This document shows positions 1 to 10,698 of a stretch of 64,000 nucleotides of DNA, piece after piece. Under the pieces are notes generated by a model. It ran no database searches and was not told where the DNA came from. It saw nothing but the letters and a program-made list of their open reading frames with translations. Position numbers and translations under genes: made by a program. The DNA comes from Rhizoctonia solani. Lineage: Eukaryota > Basidiomycota > Agaricomycetes > Cantharellales > Ceratobasidiaceae. The stretch's first letter is position 1. Each line of letters starts with the position of its first letter. Location of the stretch: assembly GCF_016906535.1 (NCBI RefSeq), contig NC_057370.1:2170001-2234000 (forward strand), written 5' to 3'.

Positions 1-496
1 CATCTAGCTGAACGGTGACTTGAACTACCGAATTGACCAACGACGGGAGCTTGTCATTCAAAGCATCCATGCGGGGGATATTAATTCGCTGCTCCCTAAT
101 GACCAGTTGCTGAAGGAAATGCAATATAACCCTGGGTTCCGATTGCGTCATTTCACCGAACCACCTATTACTTTTGCGCCGACTTACAAGTACGATCGTG
201 GATCTAACGAATTCGACAGTTCTGAAAAACGCCGCATTCCAGCTTGGTGCGACCGCATTCTCTACCGTTCTCGAGGTGACCGTGTGCAATACGAGCATTA
301 CAAACGATACGAACCAAACGTCTCTGATCACCGACCAGTATCTGGTGGGTTCAGAGTGAAGGTTAAATCCGTCAATCGAGACGCATGGAACGACGTTAAA
401 GCACGAGTGGAGGAAGAATGGCAAGGGAGGCAAGACCAACTGCTATGGGCTTCGCAAGAGTTTTACACTGGCAACATGAGCAAACTTTTGCTCTGA
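1..496 (+). CDS. Inositol polyphosphate 5-phosphatase, C-terminal part
   Basis: Partial gene entering from the left edge. The reading frame runs from an apparent acceptor (ctag, about position 7) to the TGA at 494-496. Visible catalytic-domain motifs of the Mg-dependent endonuclease/exonuclease/phosphatase fold are NGDLNYRI near the start, FAPTYKYD, RIPAWCDRIL and SDHRPV, in the order and spacing of 5-phosphatases such as synaptojanin/INPP5. The family removes the 5-phosphate from PI(4,5)P2 or soluble inositol phosphates and shapes membrane traffic. The protein ends about 50 residues after SDHRPV, so there is no proline-rich tail. Whether an N-terminal Sac domain exists (synaptojanin) cannot be seen because upstream exons lie outside the window. 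The family call is firm; the subtype is open. Confidence 0.88.
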
Positions 497-941
497 TTTC
501 AGCCACGCTTTCGTGCTTTCGATAATGGACGAGTCAGTATGCTTCCCACTGTATTTCTGTCCGGGACAACCGGTTTTGCTTCGATTTGTATTCTGATTAA
601 TGGACTTTTGACATCGCACATGAATAACTTTTATAGACATTTAATCTAACCACGTTAGACCTACTTAATTGTGTCCGAATGTGGTTTACTTTTTAGTATC
701 TTGATGTTCATTTTTTTATTTCAAATCATATTCAGTTTTAATTAACGTAGTTTTGGTGCATCACTTGCAATTGACATCCATCCAAGCCATATAAGCGAAC
801 TATTCGCTCACAAATGCTGCAGCTACCATCCACTCCAGTATATTCAACCTTGTAGTCAGTATATAATTGGTCCCTAGATCCTTAAAGTGAGCAGCGAAAA
901 TTTATCGTAGGGTGCGCTTATTGAACACTCCTAGCCATCAA
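497..941. other. Intergenic spacer with no gene seen
   Basis: About 445 bases between the stop of the 5-phosphatase and the ATG of the PPR gene. It is T-rich in the first half, as expected for a 3' untranslated region, and holds no open frame of note. It must contain the promoter of the downstream gene, but I can name no clear element. Confidence 0.5.
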
Positions 942-2603
942 ATGCAGCGGCTTCTGCTAAAATCTTCAGCGTTAAAACAAGGAACACCGCATCTAACATC
1001 TCTGTATTTTCTCCGTGGTCTTTTCAACCATGCCAAGAACAACAGCAAGGGTAAAATATCCTCGCCCAAGAGTGGTGCAGCAATTATACAATCCAGTCAA
1101 TCACGATCACAGAGCCAGAAGCCTCCTATATCCCTACGTGACTTGGGAAAACTTCTGAATGGACCGACACCCGAATGGCCAAAGTACAAACCGAAGAAAA
1201 ACATGGGTCGCTGGAGTCTGCGGCTGTACGTGCGAAGAATCCGGAGTCTGCTCAGCTCGTTAGCCCCAGTGTACGCCACTGCTGCCGTGGAGTACGTTTC
1301 ATCTGAACCAAACATACCGGAAACGTTGCGTCCTCGAGTTATGACCAAAGCGGTATATTTTTTGCTTCGTGCTGGGAATTTTCCTGGGGCCTTGAAGATT
1401 TATAGGATGATGCTTGCCGATGGATTTTCCCCTCCCGAGCCCCTTGTAGCGGCAATACACCGGGGTGTCAAGGCCAACGCCGCCCGCAAGACCGTTGTTG
1501 GATTAAACCCTGTCCTAGAGTCTATATCTCCTGCTCGCCTATCGGGAACACTTAACGAGCACCACCTCGCATCTCTTCTTTCTGTGCTTAAATCATCAAA
1601 GCGACCTGAGCTTATGGAGGACATTGTACAAGCATATATAGCTCGGAACTCGGACTCATGCATTGGGAACCCTTCGGTCGTGGGCTCCATGATTCGTGGG
1701 TATCATGCAGCCGGACAGCTGGATGGTTGTTACAACTGGTTTCACAAATACAAACAACACTGGGCTTTTAAAAATGAACCTACCCCAGCTTCTCCCTATG
1801 TATGCTTGATGGTGGCGTCCCGGAAGCTCATGCCATCAAACACCGCCGCGTTATATCGGATTGTCCAAACCATGCAGGAAGACGGAGTGACTTTGACTAC
1901 TATAGCCTATAACGAAATTTTAGTATCCGAGCTTCGAAATCGTAATTTTAGGGGTGTTTTCTCAGCTTTCAATGCCCTGGAGACAGGGTCATACAAACTA
2001 CAACCAGACGCATATACCTTTTCGTTGATCTTCGATGCGTTGTGGAAAGATGCGACAGGTCCCTGCCAAAATGCTCAAATTAACCCCAACAACATCTTAG
2101 ACCAAATGCTATTCAATTCGCATCCATCCGTTTTGACTGTACACAGCTCGAATGCAGCGTTGCGATATTTCACACACATTGGTGACTTTCCCTCCAGCAT
2201 TGCGATCATAAAGTCTATGATGACGCAACGAGTCTCGCCGAATTCACTGACCGTTCGGTGGATCCTGGAGGAAGTGTTCAAGCGTTGTCGGATCGCATTT
2301 AGCATTTCGGCGAGCCCCCGGCTATGCGATTGGGCTCGTCTCTTCTTAGGTGGACTTACGCGTGATCATCTTGCGCATACATCTCATTTCCTAGACGTCG
2401 TTCAATCGACCCGGGATGACACCCAGTCTCATAGACTCACCCGTGCTGCCGAAGACGCCCTTCTTATCGTTCACGAGGCGTTTGTATCTCAAAAATCATC
2501 TCCAAATTTCACAAATGAGGAACAACGCAGAGCTTTCCCCACCCTAACACGACTTCACGATTTTTTGCATGTCTGTGCCGACCCAACCTGTGGCAAGTAC
2601 TGA
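942..2603 (+). CDS. Pentatricopeptide repeat (PPR) protein, probably mitochondrial
   Basis: A single uninterrupted 553-codon frame. I chose the ATG at 942; the frame opens 30 bases earlier only with GTG. The N-terminus (MQRLLLKSSALKQG) is basic and free of acidic residues, like a mitochondrial presequence. Several degenerate 35-residue helical hairpins of the PPR type are visible, for example AVYFLLRAGNFPGALKIYRM, GSMIRGYHAAGQLDGCYNWF, IAYNEILVSELRNRNFRGVF and SNAALRYFTHIGDFPSSIAI. PPR proteins bind single-stranded RNA and act in organelle RNA stability, processing or translation. The target cannot be told from sequence. No intron is needed, unlike most neighbours. Convergent with ARS2, whose stop lies about 200 bases downstream. 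Confidence 0.8.
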   Translation: MQRLLLKSSALKQGTPHLTSLYFLRGLFNHAKNNSKGKISSPKSGAAIIQSSQSRSQSQKPPISLRDLGKLLNGPTPEWPKYKPKKNMGRWSLRLYVRRIRSLLSSLAPVYATAAVEYVSSEPNIPETLRPRVMTKAVYFLLRAGNFPGALKIYRMMLADGFSPPEPLVAAIHRGVKANAARKTVVGLNPVLESISPARLSGTLNEHHLASLLSVLKSSKRPELMEDIVQAYIARNSDSCIGNPSVVGSMIRGYHAAGQLDGCYNWFHKYKQHWAFKNEPTPASPYVCLMVASRKLMPSNTAALYRIVQTMQEDGVTLTTIAYNEILVSELRNRNFRGVFSAFNALETGSYKLQPDAYTFSLIFDALWKDATGPCQNAQINPNNILDQMLFNSHPSVLTVHSSNAALRYFTHIGDFPSSIAIIKSMMTQRVSPNSLTVRWILEEVFKRCRIAFSISASPRLCDWARLFLGGLTRDHLAHTSHFLDVVQSTRDDTQSHRLTRAAEDALLIVHEAFVSQKSSPNFTNEEQRRAFPTLTRLHDFLHVCADPTCGKY

Positions 2604-2799
2604 GCTACATCGAGGCTTCATCATCCACACTACTCTATATACTTATACGTTTCTCAAGTTTATTTGTATCTATGTCAAGTTTATTAGCAGCCTCCGGACC
2701 GTTAGACCCAAAATCATGTCATTGAAAGTAGATACTGAGCGGTTACTAAAAGCGAAAAACATATATACGACAGAATTCAGAGACCACACCCAACCAAGA

Positions 2800-5696
2800 T
2801 TAGTACATAAGCTCAACATCTCCTTCGGCCACACCGTCCATATCGTGGTAGCTCTTCCTCCCTGCTGACGCTCGGGGATCTTCACGAGCATCTGGTGGGG
2901 GCATCGGGCGAGCCGCAGTACCGGATGGCATATCGAGCCCGGTAGTTGGGGGCCGCGGTGGCAGACCAGCGAGCATGTGATCAGGGGGCGCATAATCCCC
3001 TAGTCTTTCGCCTAACCGGGGCCCATTACCACGCATCGGCGAGCGAGGACGTGCGTAAGGTTGTGGCGGACCATAGGCTGCGTAATAAGGGTCGAACGGA
3101 GGTGGGTAGCCTCGGTAGCCGGGTGGGGAAGGAGGTCGGTATCCATATGGCGGCGGCCCACCCATCGGGTACATGTGGCGTGGATCTCCCATTGGGTAGG
3201 GCATACGGGGCGGAGGTGGCGCTCTTGGGTCTGGTCCAGGAGGGAGTTTGGGAATCTGGATGTGATGAGGATCCAATGCGAAGTTATTGAAGAACGGTAT
3301 CTGAGAACGCCCCACCATCAGTTAATGTTCACTATCAGAGGAAGGTAAAACGTACCGTTTCTAGTTCTTGCGTTAGTTCGGGATGTTTATTGGCGATATG
3401 CTTCTCAACAAATGACGTGGCTTTAAAGAGCTTTGTGCACGTCTTGCACCTAAATTTGCCCTCTTCCTCTTGTTTGATGTACTCCTCAACGCAACGGGAC
3501 AACTCACTGCATGCAACATTAGGATCTGTATGAGTGATGCATCTAGCATTGACTTACTCGTCATAGTTTTTAGCGCCATACTCCGCGGGGTCCACCTTTT
3601 CTGGCTCAGCTAGTACGGCTATTTTGTGGTCAAGCCATTCTAACCACCTCTCGTCTACACACAAAACTTTAGACCTGATTGGTGACAGGGAAGACTGCGC
3701 ATAAACTCACCACTCAGAGGCTCGGACGCTGGTACAATGACGTTCGGTCGAGTGTGTTTGAGACAGCGGCGCTGCAATTCTTCGGGAAAATCTGCACGAG
3801 CGGCGCAGTAGTAGCAGCAATTGAATGCAGTGCGAAGATACGCAAGGTACAGATCGAGTTGAATACTCAACTGTCAGGCGAGTCAAGTTAGATTGCTATT
3901 CGTTCAATGAATGGTTCTCACGTACACTCTTAGCAGCAAAATTGGGGCCATCAGAGCCACCCTCTTTTTCTTCCATCTCAGCAACTAGTTTCTCAAATCG
4001 ACGCTCAACATGTTCACATCCACTTCCCAAGGATGACTCATCCTCGGCTTCACCATTTGCCGTCTCAGAAACATCTTGTACACGGTTTAAAGCACGAGAT
4101 TCCTCCTCATAGATATGAGCTAATTGTTTAGCTCGCGCGAGGTCTTTTGTCAACCTTTGAGGGTGACATGCTGCGGAGGGTGTAATACGAGCACGTCCGG
4201 TAAAGGGACGAACAATGCGGGTCGTGTGAAGTTTGAAGTTATCAATCTGCAGAATACACGTCAGCAATAAACTCTGGAATTATCACAAAGACGGACCTTA
4301 AGCTCTGAGAGGGAATTCATGACCTGGTCCATGTCTGCATCATCAGCAAACCTAATCCAAGCTGCCCGATAAAAGTTCTTTTTGAAAGTTGGTTCCCCAA
4401 ATGTAACATACACGAATCCTGAGATAGTATTCAGTGCCTAATCGGAAGGCAAGAGTTAGCATTCCAAGTGTGACTGAATAAATCAAAAGGCCAACCTGTT
4501 CCAGCTTCACACGTCCAATGTCTGGTGGTAGGGTCCTAATCATAACCTGGTTACCCTCCGTCTCCATACTACACTCAACGTCCCGCCCGCCTTGTGGCCC
4601 CTCCTTGACTTTACCATTTTCGGTAGCTTCTGTGGCCGGCTTTGGGTTACCCTCGTCATCATTATCGTGATCAAAATCCAACTCGTTATCATTGGTATCA
4701 ACACCCTCAGCGCGAGGTGAGCTTGCAGGCTTAGGCTCCGTTGTCACTGTTGTAGGATCTTCCACAACGGGGTCATATTTTCCTTCTTCCAGTTCTTGCA
4801 CAAAACGGGCTGTTCTCCCCTTTCGGCCCTCGGCCTTGATTCGGTCACGCAAGGCACCATATTCCGTTGCGGGGTCATAACGTTCGATAAACCAAACTTG
4901 GCTTTTGTGGGCGTTGAACAGCATGTTGTTCTGAGGTTTGGTCAGCATGGCTTAGGCCATAGAAGCCAATGGGCACACACCTGCTTGAGCAACATCTTGC
5001 GTTTATAGGCATCGAAATGAGCTCGCATGGGGTCAGATGCCTTGTCCAACTCTTTTCCAGCTTCGCTGGCTTCGCGTTTAACCTTTTCTTCTTCTTGAGC
5101 AGCTTCAGGGTGGTGATATCGATACCATTCGCAAAATGCGCGGAATGAGACAGGAATATCTACACTGTACGGATCCATAGGGCCACGGCCTCTGTTGGGG
5201 GACCTGTGGCGGCGTGGATGCTCTCCGTGATAACCTAGTGCTCATTGTAAGATAGCGAAGAGAACAAAGACAGTTAGTTAAACGTGCCATGCTCATCAAA
5301 TCGCGGACGAGGGTCATATCTCTCGCGTTCGTTGGTGGGCGATACGGACCGACGACGCTTCAAGCGGCCTATGGTTGAAAGAGAATGTTTACTAACGGAA
5401 GGGAAAGCTAAAGGAAAATTCTGACCGTCTTCTCCACCGGGACTACGGCTGCGACCACGGCCTTGGGTACGACGATATTCCCAGTCAGGTCGGCGTCGGT
5501 CATGCTCGTTCCATTCTCGATCGCGGCCCCAGCCGTCCCGTTCACGATCATATTCACGGTCACGGGAGCCCCATCCATCGTTTGGATAGTAGTCTGGACC
5601 AGGTGGATATTTCATAGGTCCGTTCGCGTCGGTGGGCGAGCGAGACCCAGGGGCAGAGCTGGGGGGAACATAGCCGGGGGGAGGCCAGGATGACAT
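2800..5696 (-). CDS. ARS2/SERRATE nuclear RNA effector
   Basis: Ten exons, read right to left: 5426-5696, 5288-5368, 4981-5234, 4496-4930, 4297-4437, 3926-4246, 3711-3870, 3558-3654, 3356-3506, 2800-3300, giving about 803 residues. The N-terminus is Arg/Asp/Pro rich (MSSWPPPGYVPP, then RDRE repeats). Next comes the conserved SERRATE/ARS2 N-terminal domain (DPYSVDIPVSFRAFCEWYRY), an RRM-like middle, ERWLEWLDHKIAVL, and a C2H2 zinc finger (CKTCTKLF...HIANKH). It ends with the conserved FFNNFALDP and a Pro/Gly/Tyr-rich tail. ARS2 binds the nuclear cap-binding complex and directs capped transcripts to processing, export or exosome decay. Intron 2 (5235-5287) fits the frame only with a GC donor. 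Convergent with the PPR gene. Confidence 0.93.
5235..5287 (-). other. Intron 2 of ARS2, probable GC-AG intron
   Basis: The flanking exons read EH-G and YHGEHPRRHR in one frame only if the intron begins GCACGT (5287) and ends cactag (5235). The nearby GT donor (gtttaac, two bases on) leaves the wrong phase for MDPYSVDIP. The intron length of 53 nt is normal. A GC donor is a minor class in fungi. Confidence 0.5.
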
Positions 5697-5965
5697 GGTT
5701 CAACACTAGTATTTGTCTTTTGCTTGCGCTAAGTAAACTGTTTGGATGCAGCACAGAAAATTGAATATGAATATGAATATAACGGCGACTTCATGATCAG
5801 AGCGAGATGGAGACAGTTGAGCGCAAAGTAACAGACCTCAGCGACTGTTTTGATTCACCGTCGTGGTTGTGGTGAATGGGAGACACGACACGCTCAGGAC
5901 CCCAGTCACCTAAGCGCTTACGCACAGACCACTCAAAACATTGAATTCGGATAGTTATCTATTGC

Positions 5966-7053
5966 TTAAAAGATGCTAGACAGTACAGTATTCAGTGTCT
6001 CTCCACTGCTGTTCTTATGGTTTGCGGCCGTGCTTTGACTAGCACGCGGTTTTTTGGTCTTGGGTGGTCCGCGGTCTTCGGTCGTTTTAGATGTTGTTGT
6101 AACTCTTCCAGCTTCATCCGAATCTGTTTTTCGCTTCCGCTGAGCACGCTGTAGAAGGTCTAGATTAATGGCATGTCTGTTATGTAAAATTTTATTTACC
6201 TTTTCTAGCACACGGGCAAGCTCCACGTTCCGAAGATAATCCCTCTGTTCTGTCTTGGATTGAGATAGCTCGACCCGTAAGCGTGCAGTGTGTGCAGCAG
6301 CCTCTTGAGCTAAAATAGCTCTTTAGTACTTTCATTAATCAGTACTAACTTATAACGTACCAACTTGCTCCGTGAGCATGTTCCACTTGAATTTGGGCAA
6401 ATATTTCATAGTCCAAATGTCATCCCTCCATCGAGTGCCTTTCTTCCCGCCTATCGGCTGCGCATTTAGCATCTCTGCTACCGACCTTGCAACATGCTTC
6501 GACTCGAACTCGACCCAGCCCTCAGTGTAATGGACCTTTTTCGTGGCAGTATGTTTCTTTCGAAGATATGCTCGCTTGGGATCTGTATAGCAGCTGCTTA
6601 AGATCTTATATTCAGCCAAGGAAATTATCTCGCTTACCTTCTTGTTGCAAGAACACCCGCCCTACTTTCCCATAATTCGACATGAGATGCTTCACTTTGG
6701 CAGGTCGCATACCAGGAGGTATCCGGGAAATATAAATAATTCCGGCTTTTTGCTGAGCCTTTTCGAACTCTGCCAGAGCTTCTCCAGACAACGGCCTAAC
6801 TGTTTTATCCAAGCCCTTTCCGACCTCTTCCCATACGCATGTTCCTCCAAGCCCTCCTCGTCAGATGCTTCACTCTCTTCCTGATAGTCGTTGTCCTCAC
6901 TTGAGGCCCCCGATTCATCATGGTCTTTCGAGGAGCCTTCAACATAGTCAACATCAGCGACTCCTCTGTGGATCAAAATTAATTACAGTAAGCTGGTTCG
7001 GAATAGATCTACATACCTCGATTCAGAGCGGCAGGTTTGGTCCTCTGGTCCAT
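5966..7053 (-). CDS. ESF2/ABT1-like 18S rRNA processing factor (frame disturbed at the N-terminus)
   Basis: The RRM-type core is clear: [31 protein letters not shown], then after an intron [35 protein letters not shown] basic helical tail ([19 protein letters not shown], then KTKKPRA) ends at 5966. This is the layout of yeast Esf2 and human ABT1, which join the U3 snoRNP/small-subunit processome to mature 18S rRNA in the nucleolus. The N-terminal acidic stretch ([19 protein letters not shown], about 6890-6940) is in another frame from the RRM. One missing base near 6830-6832 (ccc run) joins them as [14 protein letters not shown], and a second missing base in exon 1 (7017-7053) would link the ATG at 7053. 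Alternatively an unusual intron explains the shift. Confidence 0.85.
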
Positions 7054-7871
7054 TCCCCACGTGTGTATTTCCTAGTAGTACCTTTTTATCGTCTCTTTTT
7101 AGTTTCTGTTAAGTATTGAGAATGAATAACAAAAAGCAAGTGATATTGATTCGAGTTCGAAATACTGGGAAGACGGATCACTGTGCGCTGTGCGGGCAAC
7201 AAATTCATGTCGATAGTCACGTGAATAAAAGCTCATTTCATAACGTTACGCATACAGACTCTTGCGTAGAAGAAGCACGACCAAACGATTCAGAATCTCA
7301 TTGAGTTAGAATTCATAGACTCGGGCGGCTCGGCTTACACAGTGAGAACCATGTTGGAATGGCTTTCGTACAAATCAATACCTCATCATGGCTCGTACAT
7401 TTGAATCCCAGATGGTTGATACAAACCTGCTGATAGGCAATCTTGTTACTCGTGCATTGGCAAAAGCGAGGCGAACATACATAAAATCGACTCTCTTGGC
7501 CATGATAGACCGATGGTTGGTATTTTATACGGAATATTCTCAGTTCACACCATACTCTATCGGGGTATAGGGAGCTCAGTCGCTGTCGATTGATTGCAAT
7601 TATGGAGGTCTCCTGTCCCGAGGAAGTTGAGTGTATCTTGGAAGTTAAGATCAGAGCGTGCCAAGAGCCTGGGCTCCCAGGAGAAGTTTAGCATATTGGT
7701 CCTTGATTCGTATCACCTCCCTCAAATACTTGGAGATCTAATCCCTACACGTGATAGCATGGGAGCTAAAGTTATTCGAGCAAACAGTTGCATTTCACTT
7801 CCTTCATTGGATACAAGATAAACAGATTTTTACAAAAGCCATCCTCTGAACCGTCTGTGTATCCGAATCCC
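7054..7871. other. Intergenic region with no supported gene
   Basis: About 820 bases between the ESF2 start and the end of the first M43 protease. Only short frames occur (for example 7388-7570) and none has a recognisable motif, splice pattern or composition bias. The part next to 7053 must hold the ESF2 promoter; a CACGTG E-box lies at about 7059-7064. Confidence 0.4.
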
Positions 7872-8976
7872 TCACTTAGCGGAGATACCACGGTAAGTGC
7901 GATTGAGACTTCAAGCGAGTAATCTGGCCAGCGGTAAACTACAGGAAAAGTCAGGTGTATGCGTCCAATAGCAGCGCCATTACTCACCTCATACATGCAC
8001 GAGTCGTATGAGTAGTCCATGTAGTTGTGAATGCTATTAGGATTACTCAGAAAAACTGCTTTTAATCACCGTTTGGTACTCACGGGTCAACACCTCCGCC
8101 AGAGCAGGTATCACGGCCAGTGGGGCAGCCAGAAGCAGCAGAAGCCTCGGGGGAGTGTCATCGACATAGTCACCGGGAGAGCAGCCACCCTGGAAGGTGT
8201 GGTAGAGACCGAGCCAATGTCCAACTTCGTGGTGAGTGTCTTGCCTTGGTTGTAGTTGGTAGTGGTACCGCCGGGAACCGAAGAGTAAAGTATTACAACA
8301 CCATCATCCTTGGGGTTGCCCGAGTAGGATGACGGAAGGTAGCATAGCCAAGGAGACCAGCACCAGAACCAGACTTGAATCCAACAGTGTAAACGTTAAG
8401 GGCTTTGCATCCCCCTTGCGCAATGCGGTCTTCATAGCGGTCTGGTAAGAGTGCTAGGTCCCGCAGAGTTGAACCAGTTCCTGTACGCAACGAGGTCAGT
8501 TACGGTTTAATAGTATTGAAATCTTAAGCTTACGCGTTGGTAGTGCGGTCGGTACCCGCAAGAGCGAACGACAAGCCGCTACCAGAGTAGTGGCTGTTGA
8601 GTGCCGAGATGGAGGACGTGATCTGGCTGTCGGGGACGTTTCCTTGGGCTAACGCTGTGGGCCGAGTGATAAATTATACTTATAGTCTTAGAGTTGGCAT
8701 TACTCACTAGTTCCAGCTGGATAACGTGCCAATAGACCTGAATGGTAGCGGCAAAAGTAGATCCAGCCTTGAGAGTGACCTTGTTCGCAGCAAAGTGTGC
8801 CTCAGCAGCGGCAATGAGCTCAGCGCTTTTCTGGGCGTCAGCGACTCGCTACACCCAAGCGATGAAAACATTACCTGGGCTCGCTACCACAGCTCCTAGA
8901 TGGTGTGATTGTAATAAGGAGCAGCCAAAGCGGCGCTGATGCCAAAGGCAAGGGCGGAGAGCGCAGAGAACAACAT
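7872..8976 (-). pseudogene. Secreted M43 metalloprotease, copy 1, frame-broken (pseudogene or sequence errors)
   Basis: Exon by exon this matches the intact neighbour at 9562-10698, with all splice sites in the same places. It starts with a signal peptide (ATG at 8976, MLFSALSALAFGISAALA) and keeps DSQITSSIS, the [19 protein letters not shown] core, a zinc site readable as [11 protein letters not shown], the CPTGRDTC loop and the RGISAK end. The frame is lost about nine times, in every case where one or two bases are missing from a short run: near 8896, 8717, 8447, 8403, 8334, 8231, 8150, 7903 and 7895. I found no extra base and no stop caused by substitution. If genuine it is a recent pseudogene; if the losses are consensus errors it encodes an active secreted protease. 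The second seems at least as likely given TFIIB. Confidence 0.8.
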
Positions 8977-9561
8977 GGCCGCTGAAGTGACTAAGGAACC
9001 CGAGTCGATGATGACCTGGGAACCGGTGGTGACCACTTAAATAGCTCTCATAGATATGCTTAGGATACACATCAAACTAACTCCCGTCTATCTTACATGC
9101 GCTAAGTTGAAGCAAACGCATGGTCTCTGCAACTTGTGTATCTGGGCAACCATATGGGAGCGCAGTACAATAACATTGCACAGGACTTACTTGTGCCTTC
9201 CCGCGTCGCCTAGCCAATACAAATTGGGTTAATGTGTCGTATTGCATCCATATCAGTAGCCTGTATCGGTGTCGAAGTTGGTTCAAGCATGTGCCAAGCG
9301 AGTTTCCCGTGGTTGGTTGACAGGTGACGCATATGGTGAGCGGATGCCTTTGTACCCAATGGGGAGTGAAGTTTGATTGGTCATCCATTTGTCCTGATAT
9401 CAACTGTGACATCAGTCTAGTCACACATTCCGGCTCTGGAAAGGAATCAGCGAGTGCAATGATAACAACGGTCGAGAATAGTAGCAACGTTTTGATCGAA
9501 GTTGAGTAAAGATTTTCATTTTGGCAAGTAACATTTAAAGAGCCTCAAATTCTAGATGAAG
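8977..9561. other. Spacer between the tandem M43 genes
   Basis: About 585 bases containing the promoter of copy 1 and the 3' end of copy 2. No coding signal is visible. Short frames at 9077-9487 and 9324-9509 lie on opposite strands over each other and carry no known motif. Confidence 0.4.
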
Positions 9562-10698
9562 TTATAGGCCACGGTAGGTAGCAATCTGCGACTTGAAACG
9601 AGTGATCTGACCGGCGGTAAACTTGGAGGAAATATATCAGTTTCAGTTTGTCTGCCGATAAAAATAAGCGTACCTCGGTCATGCAGGAATCATAAGAGTA
9701 GTCCATGTAGTTGTGAATACTGAGATACAAAGTATTAATACCGACAAAGCGCATAAACGAGTGCCCTGAACTCACGGGTCGACGCCTCCACCAGAGCAAG
9801 TATCACGGCCAGTGGGACAGCCAGAGGCAGCAGATCCCTCAGGAGGGGTATCGCTAACGTAGTCACCTGAGCCAGAGCAACCACCCTGGAAAGTGTGGTA
9901 GAGACCGAGCCAGTGACCTGTCTCATGGGTCAAGCTCTTGCCCTGATTGTAGTTGGTGGCGGAACCTCCAGGAACTGAAGAGTACAGAATAACAACACCA
10001 TCATCCTTGGGGTTGCTAGCATAGTCAGAGGGGAAGGTAGCATAGCCGAGCAGACCGGCACCAGAGCCAGATTTGAATCCAACTGTGTAAACGTTGAGAG
10101 CTGCAGCACTACCTTGACGTAACGCAGTCTTCATTGCGGTTTGGTAGGAGGTATCGGGTGCAGCAGAGTTGAACCAATTACTTAAAACAAGAGTCTTGGT
10201 AAATACGGGTCTATTTATCCTAGTAGGCTTTACTTACGCATTAGTGGTGCGAGTGGTACCAGCAAGGACAAAAGTGAGACCAGAGCTGGCGTAATGCGTG
10301 TTCATCGCACTAATCGAACCAGTGATTTGACTATCGGGAATGTTTCCCTGTGTCAACGCTGTATCATATGACTGGTGGTTAGCTGTCGTGTAAAACTAAC
10401 GAAAGAGAAACGTACAAGTCCCTGCTTGGATGACATGCCAGTACACGCTGATAGTAGTCGCAGTTGCAGACACCTTCGGAGATAACTTGTTAGCAACGAA
10501 ATGAGCTTCCGCTGCGGCAATTTTCTCGGCACTAGTTTAAATGGTCAGAACTAGGCCACAAGCTACGATTGGATTGGATTGGATTTTCACAAACCTGGGT
10601 GAAGTGCCACATAGACGAGGGATCGTAGCATTGAGGTGAGGAACCGCAAAAACGGAACTAGCACCAAGAGCGAGAAGGGAGATCGTGAAGAACAGCAT
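9562..10698 (-). CDS. Secreted M43 (pappalysin/cytophagalysin-type) zinc metalloprotease, copy 2
   Basis: Six exons: 10595-10698, 10416-10531, 10238-10358, 9776-10180, 9674-9719, 9562-9621, coding for 283 residues in one clean frame. Residues 1-18 form a signal peptide ([18 protein letters not shown]). The catalytic zinc site is [11 protein letters not shown] (HExxHxxGxxH), followed by the Cys-containing loop [13 protein letters not shown] and the Met-turn segment [12 protein letters not shown]. The length and order are those of fungal extracellular M43 proteases, which degrade host or environmental protein. The cysteines fit secretion with disulfides. It is a tandem duplicate of 7872-8976. 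Five introns of 52-63 nt. Confidence 0.93.

Noticed and set aside
6180..6226. A 40-nt intron near the end of ESF2 (gtaaat to tctag).
   Set aside because: Removing it breaks the frame, while reading through ([13 protein letters not shown]) keeps it.
7116..7304. Frame with two CxxC-like pairs (HCALCGQQIH) suggesting a small zinc protein.
   Set aside because: It lies directly in the ESF2 upstream region, has no full metal-site spacing, and no other support.
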